A stretch of DNA of 64,000 nucleotides from Lingula anatina. Its lineage: Eukaryota > Brachiopoda > Lingulata > Lingulida > Lingulidae. Shown piece after piece: positions 23,901 to 36,620 of this stretch (position 1 is the first letter of the stretch; each line of letters begins with the position of its first letter). The stretch lies in the NCBI RefSeq assembly GCF_001039355.2, contig NW_019775758.1, forward strand, positions 269,226 to 333,225, in the 5' to 3' direction. A program made the position numbers and the translations under genes. The notes under the pieces were generated by a model. It had not been told where the DNA came from, did not search any database, and was given only the letters and a program-made list of their open reading frames with translations.

Positions 23901-25852
23901 CGAATCTGCAGAATTAAGCAAATCTGACGAAAAAGAATGCCATAAACACAAATATACACCTCTTGGTCCTAATTAACGGCATCAGACGACAAAATGCCAG
24001 AGAAAATAGACCGTCTTTGCACATTAAAATCTTAAAACATATGTTTAGCAATCTGGATATGTAGAGACGCCAGATAAATTACTGTAGATTCTGGTGACGG
24101 GCTTACATTTTCTAGTGGTACTGATAACAACGTTGGATGGTTGGTGTATTACTTCGAAAGTGCAGTATCAGATTCATTATTTCCTGTTATATGATATCAC
24201 ACATGAATGAATCAGAACATTCACTTTCTTCCATTTTCTAAACCTTGCTACTGGGAAACTAACCAGACTGGCTTTGAATTAACGATAATGCATGACCAAC
24301 CCTGCAGAGCATTTGTTTGTTTTTCTATCTGTGGTCAATATCAATGGGTAGAGTACACGATGCCCGGTAGATGATGTATTCAATCTGACTTTAACGCATT
24401 CTGGGGTTATGTTAACTCTAGAATACAGCGTTTACCGCGTTGGAAACTCCTAGGGACGCGGAGGCTTAGTGAGTTAAGAGGAAATAAGGTTTGCTTTAAT
24501 ACTTATACTGATATTAAATATGATGGTAATATGTCATTTCAGATTATTAGATGGCATGAATGTTGAATGCATTCCTATAAATGTCAGTTAACCTTCATAT
24601 AGACGTCTCTTAAGTAAAAATGTTGTAGTTATCATACCTTTTTGTATCGGTCATACTTATACTTAATGACTAAAAAGTTTCAAATCACAACAAAATACAC
24701 ATAGGAATAAATGGAATTTGAAAAGTATGTTATATCAAAGGCATGATAAGAATCGATTAAATACAAAAACATTTTTATATCTAAAACATACCTATAAAGG
24801 ATAATAGACAAATTTTATTTCTTTTCCACCATAAAAAGAAAACGGTTTTAGGCAGAGAAAAAGTAACATTATCCACACTAATATACCTTTCAATACAAAT
24901 TTTCTATATGACTTATATCAGCATAAAGGCAGCACGCAAAATACCAGAATTGATCGACCTCTTCGCAGTATCACAAACGAGACTTCATCGACACATCGCG
25001 CCTTTCAGGCTCTGAGAAATTGATTAAAGTAGATGGCGTCTGCACCTTGATTCCTGGGAACGCCGGCTTGCTTTGAAAGGGTGCCTTGTAATTTTCATAA
25101 CATCTATCGATCGCAAATCAATTTAGCGCGTTGCAGTGCGGTGCACTTGTCGTGTGCGAATCGTGGCGGTCAGTCACTTGGCGCGCTTTAATACAGAAGC
25201 AGACGACACTTCATTACGCTAGCAGACGACACGTAACAGAGCGAGCTGACACTCAGGAAGAAGACAAAACGAAGACAACTTAGGTGGGTGTCGGTGGCTG
25301 GCGTCTTTTTAACACTTTAAGCCAAGTGGTTGTTGATTAATGTGACAAAGAACGTGGATTAACTTATATATGTGGTCTATATATACTGTTACCTGTGATT
25401 TGCAGCTGTCAATTGTCACGTACAAACTGACGTGGCACGACGGCGGCTGCATTTTTTTGAGGCATTCTAAGTAAAACTGTGGAACTGTTTTGCTTCGCGA
25501 ATGGTCCGTTAATGATATGACCTCGTTGTATGTGGACAATATGTGAGGTGAAATAGCCAGATGCCAGAAATTGCACGATGTAATTGGTGAACAATCAGTG
25601 ACCATTTTTGCTAGCAGATGTTGGCTTTCCTTGAAAATCCGTTATGGCAAATTGTCTCATCGATCGTTCATTTTCGAGATACTCAGGGCAAATGACGCGA
25701 AATGTTAACCTCACCGCAGCGTTCTACCCACATTCAACAATTATGCCTTTGTGATACCGTATACATTTTCATATTGAACGATTGTTACCGAAACGCTTCC
25801 TCATCACCTATGCATCACACATACGGGCTATGTTGTTTTGTGCTATCGCTGG

Positions 25853-26208
25853 TTGAAATGCGGCGGTTTTCATGCTCGAGACCTCTCTCACAACTGCCGT
25901 TCAAATATTCATTTCTGAATTATTTAGAGTATACTTCAACAATGAAAGTCCATTGCCAGGATTTACTTTTCTCCTTTGACGTATTCTACTGCCGTGAAAT
26001 ATTGAAATATTTCAGACTAAAGATTTTATGCTATAGGATATTACACAGTGCGCTGGTAGAGGACCCCTACGTGCTGGGTAGCGGAGGGGAAGTTTCTGTC
26101 ACCGTGAATATATACTGAAGTATACTCTAAATAATTCAGAAAGGAATATTTGAACGGCAGTTGAGAGAGAGGTTTCGAGCCTGAAAACCGCTGCATCAAA
26201 TGCAGTAG
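25853..26208. mobile_element. Foldback element with ~90-bp inverted arms
   Basis: The left arm (about 25853-25941) and right arm (about 26112-26208) are inverted copies. Shared blocks include GCGGTTTTCA, AACTGCCGTTCAAATATTC and CTGAATTATTTAGAGTATAC. The spacer is about 170 bp. A 138-codon open frame crosses the element but has no protein-family features and is probably incidental. Confidence 0.7.
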
Positions 26209-26471
26209 TTACAAGTCATATTTATATCGAGTATGGCTTGTTACTACTGTCTTTGATGATCTGTTTATATTATTTTGCAATTTTATTATTGCTGAAGCAA
26301 AAACCTCTCTTTTTCTCTCTCTCTCAAACACACACACACACACGCGTGCACAGTGCACTGCGGTGTTCCATTAAATCTAAGACATTTGAAACATAACAAA
26401 CATCTCTCTCCCCCTCTCTCTCTCTCTCTCACTCTCTCTCTCTCTTCCATTGTCTTTGCGGTCTCTCTCGA

Positions 26472-29400
26472 TCTCCCTAATGTTTAAGCGGTCGATACCC
26501 ACAGCTTGGATTTAAGATAACTAGGCAAATAAAGACAATTGTGGGTGATTCCAGGAGCTCCTGTTTATACAGCTAATGTAATGAAGAAGGCAATACTTCA
26601 TATTTACACCTTAGATCTTTCCATTAAGAATCGATATTCACCACGATACTTCATGCAGGCGGGGTTTTAATACTATATAAATGACCCATCCAGCAGTTAC
26701 ATTGTACATACTTGGGTTCTTTAAAGACCGACTGAAATCTCCTCGACTGAAATTTCAGATCTAGAATAAAGTAGAAGCCCAGTAATAAATATCAAAGGGA
26801 TGTAAACTCGTCATCTTGGCAGAAAAGTGCCATTAAACGAATTTTCTGGGGTAAACGACAATATCCCCATATTTCCCAATGGCATATAAATCCGTTTTGA
26901 CGTTCAAAGTTATTCGAAAATTAAGGACTAAAACCATCTCTGAAGGTCCAAGTAGTCCAATGGCAAGCACAGATTTTAGAGTTATTACGATAACCGCCGT
27001 TTTTTGGTGGTAAAATGAAATTTACGTTATTTTTATTTTTTGTTTACACTGTAATTATTGTGGACTTTTGAATCTGATATGAAGAGTTGTAATCCCTTTA
27101 ATATTCAATGTAATACATGAATTAAATGCTTCCAGTCAAGGCTATGAAAAATTGTAAGGTATTTCCTCCAATATTTCTGAGATTGTCCTAATTCTTGAAC
27201 AGAAAAATATTACTCATGATTTACATTAACATACGGTACTTATTAATTCGTTATCTCTTTGCAAATGTATTAAAGAGAGTGAATCTCCAGTAGAACTGCA
27301 ATCACGAGTTTAGATATATGAAACTCTAGAATTCTAACAACGTGGAAAATTCAGAATGAAACGTTAATATGTCGTTATATTTTACCTCGTAAGTTTAAGA
27401 ATTTGATTTATCTACATGTATTATCTTGATTTGTTTACGTGTGTGGGTCTGTTGTCCTAGACAGCTTGCATAGCGCCTTGTCTCTTGTCCTTTATGTTTA
27501 TCAATCTGTTTTGCGTATCTCAACGAACCTGAATATTGACTTAACCAGCCTTCTCATCTAGTATTACACGCGGCTTTGTGCCCTCTGCGCATGCGTCTTT
27601 TCACTCGAATGAGTTTAAAAAAATGAACAATACTGAATTCATATTAGGCAAGGTCATTACTTTCATATTGTATTGATATTAAATATTGTACTGATATATC
27701 TTTATTTATGTGAAAAATGAATCAGATATACACATAAGATTTGTTGCACGAAAAATCAATAGTGTATGAACAATACCATACAATACAATACAATACAATA
27801 CAATACAATACAATACAACATGCAGGAACACAATCCACTACAATATGACATGATAGGATATTATCTACCTATAAGAAAAGCTCATTAGCAGAGGCTTAAC
27901 TGGTTCAAGAAGAATTAATCCGTCTATATTACGGTTTCAGTTGGTTTTGCGCTCAAGATATGCAGACCATGGTAAATAATTAATGTATATGTCATAATAG
28001 TGTCTGGTGCATTCACACCCAGTCCTTTTTTATTATAGAACCCCCGTATTTATCATATATTATAAACTTTTGTCTTATATTAATAGCCGATTATAAAATT
28101 CGCCAAATGCCTTGAATCCGTCCTCAAAACACTTTACAAGGAGCCATTTCTTCCCCCTGAGATATCGACGTTTTACACGAGAACACGTCATACTTTAGAG
28201 TTCATATGAGGTGTACTGTAGACCATCCCATTTCTAAGGACCTTACCACATCAGGTTTTATACTTAAGGTCTATAGCGGTGCACCCTGAGAGCTTGACAA
28301 ATTAATAGTAAGGCTGCTACTTAAGAGAGTGGCCTTAATGGACCCTGGACGTTGCATTCAAATTCATTATGGACGAACAATTACACAGTCCGCCATTTAG
28401 AAATGCTTCTAACCCATTCTGCAGTCAGACAAAAACAGCTTTGTACATTTTAGCCTCCGAGTTAAATAATTACATGCTGGNTCTCCCTAATGTTTAAGCG
28501 GTCGATACCCACAGCTTGGATTTAAGATAACTAGGCAAATAAAGACAATTGTGGGTGATTCCAGGAGCTCCTGTTTATACAGCTAATGTAATGAAGAAGG
28601 CAATACTTCATATTTACACCTTAGATCTTTCCATTAAGAATCGATATTCACCACGATACTTCATGCAGGCGGGGTTTTAATACTATATAAATGACCCATC
28701 CAGCAGTTACATTGTACATACTTGGGTTCTTTAAAGACCGACTGAAATCTCCTCGACTGAAATTTCAGATCTAGAATAAAGTAGAAGCCCAGTAATAAAT
28801 ATCAAAGGGATGTAAACTCGTCATCTTGGCAGAAAAGTGCCATTAAACGAATTTTCTGGGGTAAACGACAATATCCCCATATTTCCCAATGGCATATAAA
28901 TCCGTTTTGACGTTCAAAGTTATTCGAAAATTAAGGACTAAAACCATCTCTGAAGGTCCAAGTAGTCCAATGGCAAGCACAGATTTTAGAGTTATTACGA
29001 TAACCGCCGTTTTTTGGTGGTAAAATGAAATTTACGTTATTTTTATTTTTTGTTTACACTGTAATTATTGCGGACTTTTGAATCTGATATGAAGAGTTGT
29101 AATCCCTTTAATATTCAATGTAATACTTATTAATTCGTTATCTCTTTGCAAATGTATTAAAGAGAGTGAATCTCCAGTAGAACTGCAATCACGAGTTTAG
29201 ATATATGAAACTCTAGAATTCGAACAACGTGGAAAATTCAGAATGAAACGTTAATATGTCGTTGAATTTTACCTCGTAAGTTTAAGAATTTGATTTATCT
29301 ACATGTATTATCTTGATTTGTTTACGTGTGTGGGTCTGTTGTCCTAGACAGCTTGCATAGCACCTTGTCTCTTGTCCTTTATGTTTATCAATCTGTTTTG

Positions 29401-30367
29401 CGTATCTCAACGAACCTGAATATTGACTTAACCAGCCTTCTCATCTAGTATTACACGCGGCTTTGTGCCCTCTGCGCATGCGTCTTTTCACTCGAATGAG
29501 TTTTAAAAAATGAACAATACTGAATTCATATTAGGCAAGGTCATTACTTTCATATTGTATTGATATTAAATATTGTACTGATATATCTTTATTTATGTGA
29601 AAAATGAATCAGATATACACATAAGATTTGTTGCACGAAAAATCAATAGTGTATGAACAATACCATACAATACAATACAATACAATACAATACAATACAA
29701 TACAACATGCAGGAACACAATCCACTACAATATGACATGATAGGATATTATCTACCTATAAGAAAAGCTCATTAGCAGAGGCTTAACTGGTTCAAGAAGA
29801 ATTAATCCGTCTATATTACGGTTTCAGTTGGTTTTGCGCTCAAGATATGCAGACCATGGTAAATAATTAATGTATATGTCATAATAGTGTCTGGTGCATT
29901 CACACCCAGTCCTTTTTTATTATAGAACCCCCGTATTTATCATATATTATAAACTTTTGTCTTATATTAATAGCCGATTATAAAATTCGCCAAATGCCTT
30001 GAATCCGTCCTCAAAACACTTTACAAGGAGTCATTTCTTCCCCCTGAGATATCGACGTTTTACACGAGAACACGTCATACTTTAGAGTTCATATGAGGTG
30101 TACTGTAGACCATCCCATTTCTAAGGACCTTACCACATCAGGTTTTATACTTAAGGTCTATAGCGGTGCACCCTGAGAGCTTGACAAATTAATAGTAAGG
30201 CTGCTACTTAAGAGAGTGGCCTTAATGGACCCTGGACGTTGCATTCAAATTCATTATGGACGAACAATTACACAGTCCGCCATTTAGAAATGCTTCTAAC
30301 CCATTCTGCAGTCAGACAAAAACAGCTTTGTACATTTTAGCCTCCGAGTTAAATAATTACATGCTGG
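26472..30367. repeat. ~2-kb direct duplication around a single N (probable haplotype pair)
   Basis: Copy 1 is 26472-28480 (2009 bp); copy 2 is 28482-30367 (1886 bp). The N at 28481 is the junction. The whole 123-bp length difference is explained by one block present only in copy 1 (27117-27239), whose ends share TAC. A handful of single-base differences were seen by eye (for example T/C at 27061, GCC/GTC near 28142). Both copies have the same seven CAATA units. No gene is visible inside. Confidence 0.9.
27779..27816. repeat. (CAATA)7 pentanucleotide repeat
   Basis: Seven CAATA units ending CAACA. The identical array occurs in the second copy of the duplicated segment (about 29667-29703). Confidence 0.85.
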
Positions 30368-30547
30368 TTTATCAATATAGACAGTTCAGAATATTTTGTG
30401 TGCTTTCGCCATGTTGAATATGCTGCTTTGACCAGCAGCGTGTGGGAAGGTTTATGTGGAATTTGTGAATGGCATTGAATGATTGATAGATATTTGAAAA
30501 TGTTTGATTATTTGTTCGTTACCTTCATTTATTTATCATCATTTCTA

Positions 30548-30595
<48 letters not shown>

Positions 30596-33500
30596 ATCTT
30601 TACCTTATGCAAAGATTGGAATTGCCCATTAAACTAAGAAGAAATTCCGCTGCCCTGTTTTAAACAATGAGTAAAAAAAGCTAAAAAGGTTACCCACTGG
30701 TCATACTCATAAGCACATCTTATCCAGATGAAATCCCAATGTTTAGAAGAAGAAAAAGCCCTTAATACAACATGCCATTCCGACTGAAGTGATAGCTCTA
30801 AGAGGGATACCTTTTAAATCTAAAAAAACAAACAGTGAGACTAAACAGTCGCTTTACTTACGCTAGATTCCGTGACGTGTAGAGGGTTTAGGCTCGAACT
30901 GGCTTTTGCCGGCAAAGCTTAAGGCGCACTTTTTGGCTACAACTTGAGTTACCTGATGATTGGAATTAAATATGTGCAGCTTGAAAAGAACGTTTTATTT
31001 TAAATTTAGGGAAATTCATTTAGTTAATCTTAGAGGAAATAGACTCTCCGACAAAAACATAAACATATGTATGACTGTTTTGCTTACTTTATATATATAA
31101 ATATTATTTGTATGTACCTACATTTTGTACAATTGAATAAATAATCTAATACTAAATATCAGTACTGTCCTCGGATGAGGATGAAAGCTCACATGCTAGC
31201 TCAGGACTCTTTCGATAGAAATTATAGAAATAAAAAGGGTGAAATAATATCAACATTATCAACTTACATTAAAAGAATTTTATTTGTTTTTTTTTTTTTT
31301 TGTTTTTTTGTGTATTTTTCTTCCTTTACAAATAAGATATCATAACCACATTATCATACATATGCACCAGTCGTATATACATACACACGCGCGCGAGCGC
31401 ATTACTGCTCAAATGTCCAATATGGTGATGTCTTTAAAGTAAATCAAAATTAGTTGAATTAATATCGCCATTAATATCGATTTTGTTTTATGTTTTTTTC
31501 TTTGACATCAACTAAGTCCTTGTTGATGTCATCGCCATTCAGTTGTTTTCTCTATTGATACCTCCCGTTTCTGAATCTAAACATAGCCTCTTTTATGCTG
31601 AAATGAAGTCTGTGGATATGACTCTATATTAACACTCCTGTTCTGAAACTAACAACAAATTACACTTTAACGCAAAGATTACTGAAGCAGATCCAGGAAA
31701 ACTTTGCTAAGATGTTGTTAATTCTTTGGCAGCATTTGGTTTCCAGCTTTTTGCTAAACCAAGTACCGATACGTGATAACAGCACGAAACATTGGGGAAA
31801 CTTCCCATCTCCAGGTGCGTGTAATATCTGTCTTCGATTTTGTTTTATGTCTTTTCCCTAAAATACCCGATCTATCTAATCAAAACATTCCTGGCAGTAA
31901 TTGAAACGCTGAAAGGGTACCCCCGTCAGTCCCCTTAATACCACTCCTATCTCAAACGTTAATGGATTTCTTCAACCAGTCGTTTTCTATTTAGTGAAGA
32001 TTTTTGCACAGCCAGCTGTGCTTCAGAGCCGTTTCTAACAGGCTTAACGCTTTAAGTCCTATACAGAAATATTTGGAATATAGCACCGAGTATACTCCGT
32101 GCAATCCGCGCAGAGCTATGTTAATGGAGCTCTGTACACGAACCGTGGGTTTTAGTAGGCGGATATTCTTTTATATTCACCTGAGTCTTCTGGGTATATC
32201 TGGCAGCGTTAAAATCTTAAAATTGGGATAGGATATTTCACGATGTTTTCATGTACAATCATATACCCATAGGAGAATATAGCAATTGGGGAACACTGAT
32301 AAACACTACGGTAGGCTCCCCACACAGATGCGATGGCGTTATGGTCTTTTACTACATCATTGGATGACACTTACTTACGCCGTTTTCAGTTCCATTACGT
32401 TAAATTGATGATCATTTCATTATCATGTTGATTTTATCCCGGCGCCTACGTCTATATGAGACATATCCATGACCTTTTAAAGCGAATTATTTTTATACCG
32501 GATAGAAAAACCCCGCTGGCTCAGTGTGTTTAATCATGTAAAAAGAGTTTTCTATTTACAAAATATATTTACCGATTCTGCGGTGTAATTGGATTCTCAC
32601 GGTCTAAAAAAAGGGTTCCCTTTGCCCCTGGTTGTGAGCTATGCCTGTGTGGTTTTCATTACGTGGTGTAATTTTCACATGTGCACCGGCGCGAGCACGC
32701 AGATCTCCAATGCCGATCGCGTATCGGGTTCTCCATCAATTGTTTTCCATTAAAAACCATTGGCTGTATCCACTGCCTAGAAACCATGATGGGCTCAACT
32801 GATCATAATGATAGCAATATGATAAATAGGGAGGAAAGTATCAATTGTGTATACGTGTTTGTGTATCGACGTTTAAGTCTTCTTAAAATTTGTCATTAAA
32901 TAAGCATTGTTGAACTTCAGTGGACATATTTTAAAAAAATGGTAAATGCCATTCCGTATATTTGATTTTGTAGATAAACATGTATGGAAAAGATATTTCA
33001 AGAATATTTCATAGAATTAATGTACAAAAGGACAGGTTAACATGGATTTCTGTGGCGCTAGGCGAGGGCAAATATTTCCCAATCTTGGTTAACTTCATTT
33101 AATTTAATTGCTAAAATAGATAGATGGATAGATACATGTATGTTGAGATTTTAGAAATTTGGAGAAAAGAAATACATTTTTCGTTCATCCTTTGACCAAG
33201 GGTAATGAAAGTTTGGTAAACAGAATTTTCAACCTACTTGATCATTTTCCATCGTTCCTTAACTTCGGTAGAAATAATTTACGCTCCCTTAAACCATAAT
33301 TCACCTGTAGAATTTACTGTTGAACCATCAGACACGTTCAAGCAGGCTTCAAATACCCTTATTAGAAACCATACTGTATACATATATATCCCCAATTAAG
33401 ACGGCAGCGTAGAAAGATGAAAATAAAGAACCGACTAAGTTTTTTAAACGTCTCATAGCTGTAATAAACACGGTGTACGCACACCTTAACCTGGGGATAA

Positions 33501-35905
33501 TTTCAAGGCAGTTGGGCTGCTTTAAGTGCCCGTCTTTAAGACATATCTGTCCAGGTGGAAGAAACGCTTTAATTCCCAGCTCTTTACAGCTGAAAAGCGA
33601 GTAAGGAAGGAAATCTCATGACTTTGAAACGCGGGCCAATTATTTACAGCCGAGAAGAAAGTAATGAGGAAAGCCCAACAACCTCGCTAAGATTTCCGAG
33701 TAGGATTCGCAGATGTAGCTAATCGTCGGAAAACTTACATGTGCGAGATTAGTATTGTTAATTACGCCTGGGCAAAGTTAAGCAGTACAGAGGTTACGCA
33801 AAAAAGCAACACTTAAGTCTAAATCAACGAAGACGAATGCTTTAGATTCGTACGTAATTAAGCCTCGATAAAAATAAAATGAAAATATATTAAATTATTT
33901 AAAAACGTCTGAAATCGCACTTCTGATGAGCGCAATCGTCCAGTAATGATTTTACAACACTCAAAAAACACAGGCGAATGGTAAAACCTGTATATCAAAT
34001 AAGCCCGTATTTGCCTGGAAACTGCCTTCGACACTCAAAGAAACTCCAGATGTGAATCCCGTATAGTTCTCTTTGAATCATCGTGTTATTGTCCTGTGAT
34101 GCACTTCTAGCACTGTCGGTAAACAACAAAAGTACAGCCTTTGCGCCGTGAATCAAACTTAGGTCGTGTTTCCTGTCGACCTGTGCCGTTCTAACTCCAT
34201 CGACACAGCCCATTTCAGGGGGTGCTGTTTACGATTACCTCACCAAAAAAGGATCATGTCTCATCTTTCTGCTGTCCCTCCCAACCTACCACCATTGTAA
34301 ATTTGTATTGAGCTACCGGTGGGTTCCGTATTTTTGAAAACAAGTTTTATTTGAGAGAACGAAAAAGAGGCAAATCGCACGTAGCACTATATACTCTCCT
34401 TAAAAGAAGAAAAGAAAAATGTGAATTTGATATGTATTGGTATATACATTAAATTTTCGTATCGATAGATTGATTTAAGTAAATGGTGCACTTCTCCAGG
34501 ACGCATAAAAACAGTTTTGACTATAATGAAACAGTAAAATGACTACCAAAACGTTAATTAACACTTTTAAGTCAGACGGGAATACTACGTTCCATACGTT
34601 GGAATCACTCCAGTATATAATGGTTGCATTCAATAGGTCTTCCAACATTTGCTTAAGATCAGAAGAAAGAGGTGACTCCACCTGGTGCCTTTTGAGGCAT
34701 TGAAATATTGGGGTGCCAATAACTCGGATTTAAACTGATTTTAGACACTTATCTTTGTAACTTTGAGTGTATAACATAGCTGTTATACAGTATAATATAT
34801 ATATATATTGGTAGCATATATGGCCATAATGCTTTAAACCATTTTGCCTACATAAAGGACCTACGGCTTGTTGCCATGGGGACCAATTTTAAATATCCCC
34901 CGATTCTCTAATTCCTAGAATTCTGACAGCAGTTCCACCGTACCATGGTAAAAAAATTGCCTTGGTAGCCATTAGTTGGCTGACCGCCACTTAGCTAAAG
35001 CTTTCTTGCAGGCATTTGGAATGCTAAAGGTCAGAAGATGTCGAGTGTTGAAAGCTTTTGAAGAGAAAGTTTATTCGACTCGGAGATTTGCCAGTGTATA
35101 GGGTATACATTAAGAAACATTTGTGACATTCATGTCTCATCCACTTAAAATCATACACATACTTACGGCGTCTTCATTTATTTCTGGATTTCGTGTTGAC
35201 AGAACCTGATACAACAGATAAACCGGTTCCTGTCAATGTAGGAACTGGGGCTTTCGTTTCACTTTTTGTATACATTGCCCCCTGAAAAGTTAACACACGT
35301 TGAGTTCGAAACTATTGCCATGCCTTCTTGATATTCTGGCTGTGCCAGCAAGAATACTGTATGCACTGCCAGTTTATTCCATCACACGGTCAACAAACAG
35401 TAGCTTAGCTGTATACAGGGGTATAAGAGAAACTTTTAGAAAGAACTTTCAGAAGCTTAAACTTTGGTCTGAACTTTTTGTTAATTCAGAAATAGTCCAA
35501 TAAAATGACATATTGTTACTGTTTTACAACAAAAAACGCGTTGCCTACGTTTCAGATATGGACTTATTTTCATATACATGAACAATCATTGGTCTATCTC
35601 AAAATGAATCAGCTAGATCAAATCAAATATTTGGTCGAAACGTTTAGACCAATCTATGAGCCAAAATTCTGTTGTGAATCAGACAGTGTGTACAGTGCTG
35701 GAACGGGGAGATCAATTTTTACAATGTTTCTAACGGTAACCCAACACCTGAAAAACCCAATCAATACTCAAAATTGAATAGAGAACTCCTACATGAATTA
35801 AACTGTGAACTTTGAATGAATTGGATAACGCGGCCGGTGTTGTATTGATGCAGCCAAACATATATCACATTATGGTTATATTTACTGACGCAACGGCATT
35901 AAGGC

Positions 35906-36000
35906 CCAGCAGGCATCAGACGCCATTTCGACGTCATTATTTACTTTATCGACGTTAATGGACGTTTATCAACGTTAAGATTATGCTTTATGCCGGCTGG
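35906..36000. repeat. Short element with CCAGC(A/C)GGCAT ends
   Basis: It begins CCAGCAGGCATCAGA and ends, in reverse, CCAGCCGGCATAAAG. The interior is a series of GACGT/AACGTT motifs. No target-site duplication was identified. Possibly a very short inverted-end element; the family assignment is uncertain. Confidence 0.4.
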
Positions 36001-36509
36001 AGAGCGTTTACCTACAACAAATAATAGACTGCAGGTCTTTTTACATTGAGCGTTTTATCTTGGCGATACAGATTCGCCGTTATTTTCCTAAAATACAATC
36101 TAAATCTCTTAAAGACTTGCAATATATTAGAATGAATATTACGTAAAAAGGTCGCCCTTACGGAGCGAGAAAGGACTCTTCCTGTGTTGAGAAAGGACTT
36201 TAAATATGTTAAACAATAAGATACATCACACGTTGTGCAACACGACAATGCAGGTTTCCTGACTCAGGTTGTTGAGTGACACATTTTGAATGACAATTAT
36301 TCCCAACAGACTTTATGAGTCAACCCCCTGTCAGTGTGATAGATTGCACTAACAAACCAGCCAACCAGTAATTAATGACTTAATTATGCTAATTAGGTGT
36401 TGGAGAAGAAAGCTAGGTTAGAAGTCAATGTGATTGACTCCTACAACAATCTAATCTTAGTGTAATTAATGACATACCTGGTTTAAAACTATGGTAATGA
36501 AAAATTACG

Positions 36510-36620
36510 GGTGAAAGGTCAAAGGTGAATTGATAGAGGTGAAAGGTCAAAGGTGAATTGATAGAGGTGAAAGGTCAAAGGTGAATTGATAGAGGTGAAA
36601 GGTCAAAAGTGAGCTTGTAG
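36510..36620. repeat. 28-bp minisatellite carrying DR1 nuclear-receptor half-sites
   Basis: About four 28-bp units. The first three contain AGGTCA-A-AGGTGA starting at 36516, 36544 and 36572; the fourth (36600) is degenerate. In units 2-4 an extra upstream AGGTGA, one base away, makes a triple half-site. Two half-sites in direct repeat spaced by one base (DR1) match the known binding pattern of HNF4, RXR and COUP-TF receptors. Binding here is inference. Confidence 0.8.

Noticed and set aside
25702-26118. 138-codon open frame
   Set aside because: It crosses the left arm and spacer of a foldback element and has no domain features.
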